DNA of 64,000 nucleotides, taken from positions 1,640,001 to 1,704,000 of the forward strand of contig NC_022792.1 in assembly GCF_000504085.1 (NCBI RefSeq). The letters are read 5' to 3'. Every line of letters starts with the position of its first letter. Position 1 is the first letter of the stretch. The notes under the pieces were generated by a model. The model saw only the letters and a list, made by a program, of their open reading frames with translations, was not told where the DNA came from and did no database searches. Below are positions 46,898-56,027 of the stretch, piece after piece. The translations under genes were made by a program, and so were the position numbers. The DNA is from Pseudothermotoga elfii DSM 9442 = NBRC 107921 (lineage in GTDB: Bacteria > Thermotogota > Thermotogae > Thermotogales > DSM-5069).

Positions 46898-47365
46898 TTA
46901 TTTTCCACGATTGGCTTTGGCTGTTATGTAATCTATCGAAATCCGGACCACCCCTGTTTGATTCAACATTGACAGAATACATTTTTCACCTTCGTTTTCA
47001 TAACCTGGGGAAAGCTTTTTTACAAGACTGCGCAGGACCTGTTTCTTTTCTTCTCCATCAACAAATTCTGCCCTGCCAAAAACGGTAGCACTTTCATATT
47101 TCGTGGAAAGTTCCTGCTCAAGAATCTCATTTTCTGCTACCACATTGAAACATACTTTGGGATAGTTTTTTATGCTGTCAACTTTATGGCCATCTAAGGC
47201 TGTGTGAAAATATATATATCCATCTATAAAAACATAATTTACAGGTACACAATATGGAAACTCACCATCCCAGGTTGAAAGCACTCCATACTGACCTTTT
47301 TCCAGTATTTTATATGCTTCCTGTACAGAAAGCTGCCTCTCAGATCTCCTCACAGGTCTAAACAC
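46898..47365 (-). CDS. FMN-binding split-barrel protein (pyridoxamine 5'-phosphate oxidase family)
   Basis: 155 residues. YGVLSTWDGEFPYCVPVNYVFIDGYIYFHTALDGHK is the split barrel with the FMN contacts of the NimA/PNPOx-like group. VVAENEI and YESATVFGRAEFV complete the fold. Such proteins reduce or bind nitroimidazoles, F420 or flavin substrates; here no substrate is indicated. The start is GTG 47365, preceded by GGAGGGTG. Single gene. Confidence 0.88.
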   Translation of the reverse strand: MFRPVRRSERQLSVQEAYKILEKGQYGVLSTWDGEFPYCVPVNYVFIDGYIYFHTALDGHKVDSIKNYPKVCFNVVAENEILEQELSTKYESATVFGRAEFVDGEEKKQVLRSLVKKLSPGYENEGEKCILSMLNQTGVVRISIDYITAKANRGK

Positions 47366-47491
47366 TTTTCACCCTCCTGATGCGAGAATTTTTCAACCTC
47401 TTAAAAGTATAAGCCAAATTCAGATTATCGACCTACACTCAAAGCTATCTGAACGTGATAGAATTTTCTTTGAAATAAGGGGGTTTGAGAG

Positions 47492-48052
47492 ATGGTGCTT
47501 TTTCCAAAAAAAGGTGAGGAGAACACAGAAAAAACCTTACAACTTGCAATTGAGGAAGCAAGCAAATGTGGAAAAAAACTGCTGATATCTTCTACCCGCG
47601 GTTATAGTGCAGAAAAGGCTTTAGAAATGATACCGGATGATTTTCAATTGATTGTGGTCACACATCATCATGGCTTTAAAGAAGTAGATCATCAAGAGTT
47701 TTCTGAGCAAACATTTCAAAAACTCATAAATAAAGGCCATAAAGTTCTCACCGCAACTCACGTTCTTTCTGGAATTGAAAGAGCCTTCAGGAGAGAATAC
47801 AATGGCATTCATACTGCCGAAGTTATAGCCAATACTCTGAGGCTGTTTTCTCAGGGGGTCAAGGTTTGTGTGGAAATGAGCCTTATGGCAGCAGATGCCG
47901 GATTAATCAAATGCAGTGAATGGATAGTTGCGTGTGCGGGCAGTTCAAAAGGGCTGGATACGGCAATGGTTATCAAACCGGCAAATACATCAAGAATGCT
48001 GGAATTAAGAATTGGAAAGATCATATGCATGCCTTCTGAATATACAGGTTAA
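47492..48052 (+). CDS. Stand-alone pyruvate kinase C-terminal-like domain protein
   Basis: 186 residues matching only the C-terminal (allosteric) domain of pyruvate kinase. NTEKTLQLAIEEASKCGKKLLISSTRGYSAEKALEM opens it, and VCVEMSLMAADAGLI and VACAGSSKGLDTAMVIKPAN follow. No catalytic barrel is present, so it cannot phosphorylate ADP. Stand-alone copies occur in several anaerobes and archaea with unknown function. It starts at ATG 47492 behind a GGGGG-type site. Single gene. Confidence 0.82.
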   Translation: MVLFPKKGEENTEKTLQLAIEEASKCGKKLLISSTRGYSAEKALEMIPDDFQLIVVTHHHGFKEVDHQEFSEQTFQKLINKGHKVLTATHVLSGIERAFRREYNGIHTAEVIANTLRLFSQGVKVCVEMSLMAADAGLIKCSEWIVACAGSSKGLDTAMVIKPANTSRMLELRIGKIICMPSEYTG

Positions 48053-48458
48053 ACAAATTCTGAAAAATTTTACTTTGCTGTGAACAAGCTGGCGATGTTT
48101 CTAAGACTCTTTCACTAAATTTAAGATGATGCCCAAGCAAACTTGAATATTAATCACATTTCTGTATGAGATCTTGCTTAGATTTATGTTTATAGGCAGT
48201 TGAGTTTTTCCCTTACAAATTTGTTAACCAAAAATTTTACTTATGAGATTTTACGAGAAAATGTGAATTTATTCGAGATATTGTAAGATTTTATTCAAAT
48301 TTATTCCTTGTTCCAAATTTTTTCTGGATTATTAGAACTACTTACTGCTAATACTGAAAAACAATCCTTGACAATACCAATAATACGGGATAGCCTGTTA
48401 TTGTACAATTATATTTAATTAATTAAATATTTTTGAATAAGAAAGGTGGATTTATTTT
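48053..48458. other. Intergenic region upstream of the IclR operon
   Basis: About 400 AT-rich bases with no gene. A TTGACA lies at 48368-48373 without a well-spaced -10 box, and a TTGTACAA palindrome at 48401-48408. The main signal is the 20-bp palindrome listed separately. Confidence 0.6.
48411..48430. promoter_or_regulatory. Perfect 20-bp palindrome, candidate IclR operator
   Basis: ATATTTAATT and its exact complement AATTAAATAT meet at 48420/48421, 28 bases upstream of the IclR start codon. IclR-family dimers bind palindromes of this kind near their own promoters. Pure AT content weakens the case, because such palindromes arise more easily by chance. Confidence 0.5.
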
Positions 48459-49226
48459 ATGAGCAGTATAAATACGACATTGAGAATTTTGGAACTCATA
48501 TGCTCTGAAAAACTTGGTGTAACGGTTTCCCAATTAGCAGAAAGCATCGGCCAATCACCATCAAATATATGCTATTACTTGAGAATTCTTCAAGAAGAAG
48601 GATATGTTTACAAAGACGCACATTCAGGAAGATATAAAACTTCGTACAAAATTGTGGATCTAGGTAGCAGGGTTTTAGCAAACAACGAAATCTTTGAAGT
48701 TGCTTATCCTGTACTTCTAGAACTAAGTGAAAAAGCTCAAGTCACTGTCCATATGGCTATTAGAGAAAGAAACATGGGAGTATGTATTGCAAAAGTGGGT
48801 AGCAGTAAAACAATGCCATCCATTTCCAGGATTGGTGAAGTTTTCGATCTATATCCAACGGCTCTTGGGAAAGCAATTTTAGCTTGGCTTTCTGAAAAAG
48901 AATTAGATCAATATTTAAAACACATCCAACTCAAATCTTACACACCATATACAGTAACAGATCCAGACTTACTAAAACAACAATTGCGTGAAATTCGATG
49001 CCGAGGCTATTCTGTCGATGAACATGAGCACCGGATCGGGGTTAGAGGTGTGGGTGTACCTGTTTTCGATTACACAAACAAAGTTGTTGCTGCCATCAGT
49101 GCTTTATTGTTGCCATATCACAAAGACAACGACATCATAAAGATATCAGTAGAACTTAAAAATGCTGCTATTGAAATTTCAGAGAAACTCGGTTACCGAA
49201 ACTACTTAAGTATTCAAGCAGATTGA
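48459..49226 (+). CDS. IclR-family transcriptional regulator
   Basis: 255 residues. The N-terminal winged helix (LRILELICSEKLGVTVSQLAESIGQSPSNICYYLRILQEEGYV) is followed by the IclR effector domain, with HMAIRERNMGVCIAKVGS, YPTALGKAILAWLSE and the GVRGVGVPVFDYTNKVVAAIS strand that lines the ligand pocket. ATG 48459 follows AAAGGTGG. It heads a ten-gene run on one strand and most likely controls it in response to a compound handled by the operon. Confidence 0.93.
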   Translation: MSSINTTLRILELICSEKLGVTVSQLAESIGQSPSNICYYLRILQEEGYVYKDAHSGRYKTSYKIVDLGSRVLANNEIFEVAYPVLLELSEKAQVTVHMAIRERNMGVCIAKVGSSKTMPSISRIGEVFDLYPTALGKAILAWLSEKELDQYLKHIQLKSYTPYTVTDPDLLKQQLREIRCRGYSVDEHEHRIGVRGVGVPVFDYTNKVVAAISALLLPYHKDNDIIKISVELKNAAIEISEKLGYRNYLSIQAD

Positions 49227-49264
49227 AACTGAATCCTAACTAGTGAGTAGAAAGGGTGATAAAG

Positions 49265-50404
49265 GTGCCTACAAAGAGTCTCACAAATGTTGAAGAAATA
49301 ACAGATTTTGTGAGGGGTTGTACGTTTTTCGGCACAGGTGGAGGTGGACGTCCGGAAGATGGCATCAGGTTATTGACTAACATTTTAAAGAAAACGGGGT
49401 TCATCAGATGGATTGATGTACAAGAAATACCTGATGAGGGCTACGCAGTCTGCCCATTCTTGATGGGATCCATAGCTCCTTTAACAAACCAAACAATCGA
49501 ACAAATGAAGCAAATTGGATTAAGTGAGGAAATGAAGGTGAGCGTTAATTTGCTTTCGAAGTCCGTTGAAGCACTGCAAAAATTTACAGGTGTTACTGCA
49601 AACGTCATAGTTCCTATTGAACTTGGTGGTGCCAATACTCCGACTGCTTTAGCTGCGGCAATGGAATTACATCTATATGCCGTTGATGGTGACTATACGG
49701 GGCGTGCAATCCCCGAGGTAACCCAGGTAACACCTCATATATATGGAAGAGAACCATATCCTATGGTTTCCTGGGATCAATGGGGAAATATTTGCTATAT
49801 CGAAAAAGCAGTTAATTCTTCCATGGCAGAAAGAATAGGAAAATACCTTTCTGCAGCAGCATTTGGTATAGCTGGTCAGGCAGGTTATTTAATGCCCATC
49901 AGAGATATGAAAAATATGATAATTAGTGGTACATTAACAGAATGCTTTGAAATAGGTAATTTGATCAGAGTAGAGAGAGATCAGGGAAGAAATCCAGAAG
50001 ATGCTGTTTTAAGAAAGACTAACGGCAAAATAATTTTTACAGGAACAGTATCAAAGAAAGAATGGATGGACAAAGATGGTTATTATTGGGGATACCATGA
50101 GATCACAGGCACACGAAAATTTGAAGGACAAAAATTCAAAATTTGGTTCAAAAATGAGAATCATATAGGATGGCTGAATGAAAAACCTTATATAACAAGT
50201 CCCGACATGATAATTGTTGTTAAATCTTCTGATTTTGAACCCTTGTACAATCCAGACATTCAAGTTGGCATGGAAGTTAAAGTATTAGGAATTCCTGCAA
50301 GAAAAGTATTTCTGACAGAAAAAGGTTTAGAGTTGCTTGGACCAAAGCATTTTGGATTCGATATTGAATACATGCCTTTCGAAAAAATGGTAGAGACCTC
50401 TTAA
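49265..50404 (+). CDS. DUF917 (S-methyl thiohydantoin desulfurase-like) protein, paralogue 1
   Basis: 379 residues of the DUF917 family. CTFFGTGGGGRPEDGIRLL near the N-terminus, ELGGANTPTALAAAMELHLYAVDGDYTGRAIPEVTQVT in the middle and a beta C-terminal domain are diagnostic. Family members occur with hydantoinase/oxoprolinase enzymes, and one branch desulfurises thiohydantoins. The C-terminal domain (ITSPDMIIVVKSSDFEPLYN) is present. I start at GTG 49265; GTG 49256 lies in the ribosome site AAAGGGTGA. A second paralogue closes the same operon. Reaction here unknown. Confidence 0.85.
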   Translation: MPTKSLTNVEEITDFVRGCTFFGTGGGGRPEDGIRLLTNILKKTGFIRWIDVQEIPDEGYAVCPFLMGSIAPLTNQTIEQMKQIGLSEEMKVSVNLLSKSVEALQKFTGVTANVIVPIELGGANTPTALAAAMELHLYAVDGDYTGRAIPEVTQVTPHIYGREPYPMVSWDQWGNICYIEKAVNSSMAERIGKYLSAAAFGIAGQAGYLMPIRDMKNMIISGTLTECFEIGNLIRVERDQGRNPEDAVLRKTNGKIIFTGTVSKKEWMDKDGYYWGYHEITGTRKFEGQKFKIWFKNENHIGWLNEKPYITSPDMIIVVKSSDFEPLYNPDIQVGMEVKVLGIPARKVFLTEKGLELLGPKHFGFDIEYMPFEKMVETS

Positions 50405-50438
50405 CGTGAAAAGGTATTCTTAATAAGGAGGGGGTAGT

Positions 50439-52055
50439 ATGTCAAAAGATAGTACGAAATTAGTCGCTGTCTGTTTCTTGATAATGATTTCCGTTTTGTG
50501 TTTTGGTCAATCTCAGAGTATCGTTAGAACAACAGAAGACTGGCCTACTTATATTGACCCAGCCGTCGGTAGTGATTTTTCAGACTGTATAGCTATCGTC
50601 AATCTATATGACAGCCTTGTCTTTCCAAATCCAGATGGTTCAGTGAGACCACACTTAGCAACTCACTGGGAATGTAGCTCAGATGGTTTAGTCTGGACGT
50701 TCTATCTGAGGCAAGGTGTGAAATTTCATTCTGGCAATGAATTGACCGCAGAAGACGTCGTTTTCTCTGTGAAACGACTGTTAACGATGGGAGAGGGATT
50801 CGCGTATTTGTTTGAACCATTTATTGACAAAGTAGTAGCTCTGGACAAGTACACAGTTCAATTTAAGATGAAAAAAGCTTATGGGCCATTCTTGAGCACC
50901 TTAGTCAGATTGTATATTGTTGATAAAGACACAGTTCTCAGACATTTAGATTCAGGACCATATGGAGAGTTCGGAGATTACGGAAGAAAGTGGCTTTTAG
51001 AACATGATGCAGGTAGCGGTCCCTACATGGTGGAAGAAGTAAAGATGGAGGAATACGTACTTATGAAAAAGTTCGATGACTGGTGGGGAGGTTGGGAACC
51101 GAACGCTCCAGAGTATTTCAAAGAAATGGCCACGGCAGACCCGGTAACTATAAGAACTCTTGTGGCAAAAAAGGAACTGGAGATAACAGACGAAATACAG
51201 CCAATGGAGAGCTATGAAGCAATGGCAAAGATGCCAGGTGTGGAAGTAATACGTTTTGTCCCAGGAGGAATGAATTTAAATGTGATGTTGCATACACGAA
51301 AACCTCCAACAGATGACGTTCACTTTAGAAGAGCTTTGGCATACGCAGTAGACTACAAAACAATAGCCAATATAATATTCCCAGGATCATTAGTCGCACG
51401 AGGGCCAGTTCCGCAGACTCTTCCCGGCCATGACTCATCCATACAGCCATGGGAATTCAATTTGGACAAAGCGCGTGAAGAACTCAAAAAATCCAAATAC
51501 TATGGACAATTAGACAAATATCCTTTGACATTTTCTTGGTGTGCCGAGGTGCCAGAGGAGGAAAAAATAGCCCTAATGCTTCAAGCTAATTGGTCTAAGT
51601 TAGGTATTAAAGTTGAGGTGACGAAAAAACCTTTCGGTTCTATGATTGCTGATGCTCAAAGCATTGAAACAACTCCTAACTGTTCCTTGATATTCGTTGC
51701 GGCACATTACATGGAAGCAGGCGGCATGCTGACAACCCGTTACCACTCAAAATCAACAGGCACATGGGAACAATGTGAGTGGCTGTTGAATCCAGAGATC
51801 GATCGTATGATAGAAGATGCACTGAGCACGATCAATACCGAGGAACGATTCAATAAGTACCACGCAATTCAACAGAAACTTGTGGAGCTGTGCCCAACAA
51901 TTTGGTTAATAGACCGGGCAGAAACACGTGCGTATCAAGCATCGTATGTTTCTTGGTTTGTTGCAGATTTAGTACATCAAGGAAAGCAAATTGCCCTTCC
52001 CCTGGGCTATGGACTCTACGCACATGATATGAAAGTATTCCCCGAGAAAAGGTAA
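50439..52055 (+). CDS. ABC transporter substrate-binding protein, family 5 (peptide/opine type)
   Basis: 538 residues with a signal peptide (LVAVCFLIMISVLCFGQ). Family-5 marks: LATHWECSSDGLVWTFYLRQGVKFHSGNELTAEDVVFSVKRL, GSGPYMVEE, and FRRALAYAVDYKTI. It begins a complete Dpp/Opp-type importer (two permeases, two ATPases). Given the aminopeptidase and DUF917 genes, the ligand is probably a peptide or a cyclic or modified amino-acid derivative. ATG 50439 follows AAGGAGG. Confidence 0.93.
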   Translation: MSKDSTKLVAVCFLIMISVLCFGQSQSIVRTTEDWPTYIDPAVGSDFSDCIAIVNLYDSLVFPNPDGSVRPHLATHWECSSDGLVWTFYLRQGVKFHSGNELTAEDVVFSVKRLLTMGEGFAYLFEPFIDKVVALDKYTVQFKMKKAYGPFLSTLVRLYIVDKDTVLRHLDSGPYGEFGDYGRKWLLEHDAGSGPYMVEEVKMEEYVLMKKFDDWWGGWEPNAPEYFKEMATADPVTIRTLVAKKELEITDEIQPMESYEAMAKMPGVEVIRFVPGGMNLNVMLHTRKPPTDDVHFRRALAYAVDYKTIANIIFPGSLVARGPVPQTLPGHDSSIQPWEFNLDKAREELKKSKYYGQLDKYPLTFSWCAEVPEEEKIALMLQANWSKLGIKVEVTKKPFGSMIADAQSIETTPNCSLIFVAAHYMEAGGMLTTRYHSKSTGTWEQCEWLLNPEIDRMIEDALSTINTEERFNKYHAIQQKLVELCPTIWLIDRAETRAYQASYVSWFVADLVHQGKQIALPLGYGLYAHDMKVFPEKR

Positions 52056-52066
52056 AGTGCAGATTT

Positions 52067-52108
52067 CTAAACCGGATGAGTAGGCGTAATGAAACTCATC
52101 CGGTTTAG
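52067..52108 (+). terminator. Intercistronic 15-bp hairpin after the binding-protein gene
   Basis: CTAAACCGGATGAGT (52067-52081) pairs perfectly with ACTCATCCGGTTTAG (52094-52108) across a 12-base loop. No T run follows, so it more likely stabilises or processes the mRNA than terminates it. This matches similar hairpins after the other two binding-protein genes. Confidence 0.75.
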
Positions 52109-52135
52109 CCGTAAACAAATGGTGGTGATGAGAAT

Positions 52136-53164
52136 ATGTCTTTAACCAAATATATAATTAAGCGCATTGTTTATTCCATAGGCGTACTTTTTGGAGTATC
52201 GATACTAATTTTTATAATTTCCAATATTGTCCCAGGGGATCCAGCTCGCATGGCTCTGGGTCCAAGAGCACCGGAATGGGCAGTCGATTCTTTGAGAAAA
52301 GAGATGAACCTCGACAAACCATTAGTGGAGAGATACTTCCTTTGGCTGTCCAATTTGATGCAAGGTGATCTTGGTGAGTCCTTACGATCGCGAAGACCAA
52401 TTACAAAAGACATAGCAGAATACTTACCTGCTTCCATTGAAATAATTGCACTGTCGGCATTCTTCATGGCCGTTATCGGTATAAACCTTGGTCGCCTTTC
52501 TGCGCGTTTTTCGGGAACCTGGCTCGATGGTGCAATTAGGATACTCTCCTATATAGGAATAGTAACTCCTGCTTTTGTGTGGGCAATTATATTTCTTCTT
52601 TTATTCACTTATTTGATCCCGATCTTCCCAACAACGGGAAGAATAAGTCCTGGCTTAGTTGCTCCCCCAAGAATCACGGGAATGTATATAATTGACGGTT
52701 TACTAACTGGAAACTTGCGTGTGGCGCTAGATACCTTATGGCACATAGTATTACCCTCTCTCGCTCTGTCAATGGGCGGGGCTGCTCAAGCAGCGAGAAT
52801 GACAAGGGCAAGTATGGTTGATAATGCTGAAAAGGACTACATTCTCGCAGCCCGAGCATACGGAGTACCAAGCAAATTGATATACCGCCGTTTGTTGCTA
52901 AAACCCTCTTTGGTGGCACCAATATCCATAATGGCTCTGGATATAGCTGCGCTGTTGGGAAACGCTTTCCTTGTCGAACTCGTTTTTCTTTATCCGGGAA
53001 TATCTCGTTATGGCATAGAAGCCATGCTTAACAAAGATCTTTTTGCAATCATAAGTGTTGTGTTAATTATAGGTATTGGATACACAATTGCAAATGTCGT
53101 TATAGACGTGATTATCGCATATCTTGATCCCAGAGTACGGTTAGGAGGGGCAAAAAGTGCGTGA
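52136..53164 (+). CDS. Peptide ABC transporter permease, DppB-like
   Basis: 342 residues, six membrane helices. It opens with the DppB signature IIKRIVYSIGVLFGVSILIFIISNIVPGDPARMALG. The ATPase-docking loop is DYILAARAYGVPSKLIYRRLLLKPSL. ATG 52136 follows TGGTGGTGA. It overlaps the next permease by eight bases. Confidence 0.94.
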   Translation: MSLTKYIIKRIVYSIGVLFGVSILIFIISNIVPGDPARMALGPRAPEWAVDSLRKEMNLDKPLVERYFLWLSNLMQGDLGESLRSRRPITKDIAEYLPASIEIIALSAFFMAVIGINLGRLSARFSGTWLDGAIRILSYIGIVTPAFVWAIIFLLLFTYLIPIFPTTGRISPGLVAPPRITGMYIIDGLLTGNLRVALDTLWHIVLPSLALSMGGAAQAARMTRASMVDNAEKDYILAARAYGVPSKLIYRRLLLKPSLVAPISIMALDIAALLGNAFLVELVFLYPGISRYGIEAMLNKDLFAIISVVLIIGIGYTIANVVIDVIIAYLDPRVRLGGAKSA

Positions 53165-54050
53165 TAGCACAGTGACAATTGAGATATCCGCAAGATCTGC
53201 CTATGCTGAAAGGTTTAAACGAGCATGGTACCGTTTTTCAAGAAACAAGTTGTCATTGTTGGGGCTTTTGATGGTAGCAAGTATCGTATTTGTCGCTATC
53301 TTTGCTTCAGTGGTTAGTCCATATCCTGAGCACGCGGGAGCATTTGTCGATTTTGGTAACACCATGCATCCTCCAAGCCTGGAACATCCTTTTGGGACTG
53401 ATGCCATGGGTAGAGACATTCTTACGAGATGTTTTTTTGCATTCCGCGGGGCATTAATTATGGGAATAGTTGTGCTTGCGATAGTTGTTCCGCTTGGAAC
53501 AGCTGTTGGTCTCTTCGGGGGCTACTTTGAAGGCAGGTGGTTCAGTACAGTTGTTATGCGAGTGACAGATGTGTTTCTTGCTGTGCCCCCTTTGGTCCTT
53601 GCTCTGGCAATAGCAGCCTTGCTTAAGCCTACGCTCATGAACTCCATGATTGCAGTGTGTGTTTCGTGGTGGCCATGGTATGCTCGACTGGTGTACGGTA
53701 TGACTGTTTCAGTTAGGAATGAACCATTCGTGAAAGCGGTGGAGTTAACTGGAATGAACAGATTCAAGATAATGTTCAGTGAAATTCTTCCAAACCATTT
53801 AGGGCCAATTCTGACAAAGATGACTCTCGACATGGGATGGGTAATTTTAACAGGAGCATCACTGAGTTTTGTTGGACTGGGAGAACAACCGCCAACCCCG
53901 GCATTGGGGACCATGGTCTCTGATGGTGCAAAATATCTTCCTACCTACTGGTGGATATCTGTATTTCCAGCTTTGATGATTGTGGTTATTATATTGTCAT
54001 TTAACCTGCTTGGTGACGGTATCAGAGAAATGCTGACATCGGGGGAATAG
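53157..54050 (+). CDS. Peptide ABC transporter permease, DppC-like
   Basis: 297 residues with the DppC N-terminal segment (WYRFSRNKLSLLGLLMVASIVFVAIFA), the HPFGTDAMGRDILTRCFFAFRGALIMG loop and docking loop PFVKAVELTGMNRFKIMFSEILPNHLGP. The start is GTG 53157 after TAGGAGGGG. It forms the heterodimeric channel with the preceding permease. Confidence 0.94.
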   Translation: MRDSTVTIEISARSAYAERFKRAWYRFSRNKLSLLGLLMVASIVFVAIFASVVSPYPEHAGAFVDFGNTMHPPSLEHPFGTDAMGRDILTRCFFAFRGALIMGIVVLAIVVPLGTAVGLFGGYFEGRWFSTVVMRVTDVFLAVPPLVLALAIAALLKPTLMNSMIAVCVSWWPWYARLVYGMTVSVRNEPFVKAVELTGMNRFKIMFSEILPNHLGPILTKMTLDMGWVILTGASLSFVGLGEQPPTPALGTMVSDGAKYLPTYWWISVFPALMIVVIILSFNLLGDGIREMLTSGE

Positions 54051-54052
54051 TT

Positions 54053-55066
54053 ATGAAGAATGAAGAAGCATTGGCAGTTCGGAATCTACGTGTTAATTAC
54101 AAGGTATACAGAGGTATTCTGAAAGTTCTCGATGGAATTGATTTGACGGTAAAAAGAGGAGAGAAGATAGGACTTGTTGGTGAAACAGGCTGTGGCAAGA
54201 CGACTACACTGAAAGCGATTATGGGAATACTCGCGAGTAACGCGATTTTATCAAGTGGCAAAGTTACAGTGAATGGAAAAGTTATTTTGGAAAGAAGTGC
54301 ACACCACATGGTGAGAAAACCAGCAAAACGTGTTGCAATGATCTTCCAAGATCCGACGGCATCACTCAATCCTGTTTTCACCATAGGTGAACAGATGGAG
54401 CTCGTTGTGAGATATGCGGCAAATCGTTCGTCATCAGTAAGAGAAGCGGCTATTAATGCTCTTCGTCTAGCGCGACTCCCGGACGCAGAGAGAATTCACA
54501 CGAATTTTCCTTTCCAGTTAAGTGGGGGTATGAGACAAAGAGTATGTATAGCCATGGCACTTGCCGCTGAACCCAATATCATACTTGCTGATGAACCCAC
54601 CACTAATCTGGATGTTACGATCCAGGATCAAGTTCTCAAACTACTAAAACGACTATGCGATGAACAAAAATTGGCACTGGTACTTGTAACTCACTCACTG
54701 GGAGTTGCCAGAGAAACATGCGACAGAATATATGTCATGTACGCGGGTACCATTGCGGAATATGCCAGTAGTCAAAACATTTTCGAAAACCCTTATCATC
54801 CATATACGCGTGGATTATTGGCAGCTTTGCCACGACTAACTGGTGAGGGAATCGCTGAAGGTATTGGAGGAAGAATACCAGATTATCTAAATCCACCCCA
54901 GGGGTGTCGATTTGCTCCAAGGTGCGAGCAAGCAACAGAAAAGTGTTTTTCCACAAAACCCGGCTTTTATGAAGTCGAGGACGAACATTTCGTTTCTTGC
55001 TTTCTTTACGAGACTGAGAGGGGTGTGGCTTCTGATGTCGGTCATTCTTCGGATACGGAATCTTAA
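54053..55066 (+). CDS. Peptide ABC transporter ATPase, DppD-like
   Basis: 337 residues. Walker A GETGCGKTTT, signature LSGGMRQR, Walker B IILADEPTTNLD and H-loop LVTHSLG are all intact. The C-terminal oligopeptide extension (GCRFAPRCEQATEKCF) has the cysteines that hold a 4Fe-4S cluster in DppD/OppD proteins. It starts two bases after the permease stop and overlaps the second ATPase by 32 bases. Confidence 0.94.
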   Translation: MKNEEALAVRNLRVNYKVYRGILKVLDGIDLTVKRGEKIGLVGETGCGKTTTLKAIMGILASNAILSSGKVTVNGKVILERSAHHMVRKPAKRVAMIFQDPTASLNPVFTIGEQMELVVRYAANRSSSVREAAINALRLARLPDAERIHTNFPFQLSGGMRQRVCIAMALAAEPNIILADEPTTNLDVTIQDQVLKLLKRLCDEQKLALVLVTHSLGVARETCDRIYVMYAGTIAEYASSQNIFENPYHPYTRGLLAALPRLTGEGIAEGIGGRIPDYLNPPQGCRFAPRCEQATEKCFSTKPGFYEVEDEHFVSCFLYETERGVASDVGHSSDTES

Positions 55067-56027
55067 GAAGTATTTCCCCACAAATAAAAAGGGAGTTTTT
55101 GTCAAGGCCGTTGATGGAATTGACGTTGACATTTATAAAGAAGACGTCTTTGCATTGGTTGGGGAGTCTGGTTCAGGCAAGAGCACAACCGCCTACACAG
55201 TTATTGGTATGTATGAACCAACAGAAGGCAGGATTGAATACAAAGACCTTGACATAAGCCACATTCATTGGAAACGTCCAGCCCAACTGAAAAAGAATAT
55301 TCAGATCGTTTTTCAAGACCCCGGCACATCTCTTAATCCCTCAAAGACAGTTTTTCAAATCATAGGGGCACCACTAATAATACACAAACACTTGAGAGGA
55401 GAGAAGCTTCGGGAAGCCATTGTTAATGCCTTAAATATGGTTGAACTGCCGCCAGAATACATTTACAAACTTCCAAGAGATATAGGAGGTGGTGAAAAAC
55501 AGCTGATAGCAATTGCACGAGCGCTGTCAGCTGGACCAGAGTTTGTCATTCTCGACGAACCAACTTCTGCGTTGGATGTTTCCATTCAAGCTAAGATCAT
55601 ACGAACACTGCTGAAGCTTAAAGAAGAACTTGGATTGACTTATATGTTTATCACCCATGATCTAAGTTTAGTCAGAAATATCTCCAACAGAGTTGCAATT
55701 ATGTATCTTGGTAAAATCGTGGAACAAGGACCAACAGCCCAAATTTTTGCAGAACCCAGTCATCCATACACTCAGATGTTGTTGTCATCGATTCCTGTCG
55801 TAACCAAAGCCGAAGAAGCTCTTAAACCCAAACAAATTCAATCTACTGGAGAAATACCAAGCCCAGTGGATGTACCAGCTGGTTGCTCTTTCCACACAAG
55901 GTGTCCTTTCGTTCAGGAAATATGTCGCAAGGCAGAACCACAATCTGTTGAGTTACAACCAGGTAGAGTAGTTAAATGCCATTTGTATTCAAAAGGAAAG
56001 GCACTATTGATGGAAGTGAATTCATAA
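55035..56027 (+). CDS. Peptide ABC transporter ATPase, DppF-like
   Basis: 330 residues from ATG 55035, which begins MSVILRIRNLKKYFPTNKKG. The frame stays open upstream into the other ATPase but is not coding there. Walker A GESGSGKSTT, Walker B FVILDEPTSALD, H-loop FITHDLS. The signature reads IGGGEKQL rather than LSGGQ, a mild departure. The C-terminal CSFHTRCPFVQEIC holds the cluster cysteines. Completes the importer. Its stop overlaps the next ATG (TAATG). Confidence 0.93.
   Translation: MSVILRIRNLKKYFPTNKKGVFVKAVDGIDVDIYKEDVFALVGESGSGKSTTAYTVIGMYEPTEGRIEYKDLDISHIHWKRPAQLKKNIQIVFQDPGTSLNPSKTVFQIIGAPLIIHKHLRGEKLREAIVNALNMVELPPEYIYKLPRDIGGGEKQLIAIARALSAGPEFVILDEPTSALDVSIQAKIIRTLLKLKEELGLTYMFITHDLSLVRNISNRVAIMYLGKIVEQGPTAQIFAEPSHPYTQMLLSSIPVVTKAEEALKPKQIQSTGEIPSPVDVPAGCSFHTRCPFVQEICRKAEPQSVELQPGRVVKCHLYSKGKALLMEVNS

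Noticed and set aside
54912-55034. N-terminal extension of the second peptide-transport ATPase
   Set aside because: In frame but antecedent to the conserved ABC start and wholly within the first ATPase gene; ATG 55035 matches family starts.
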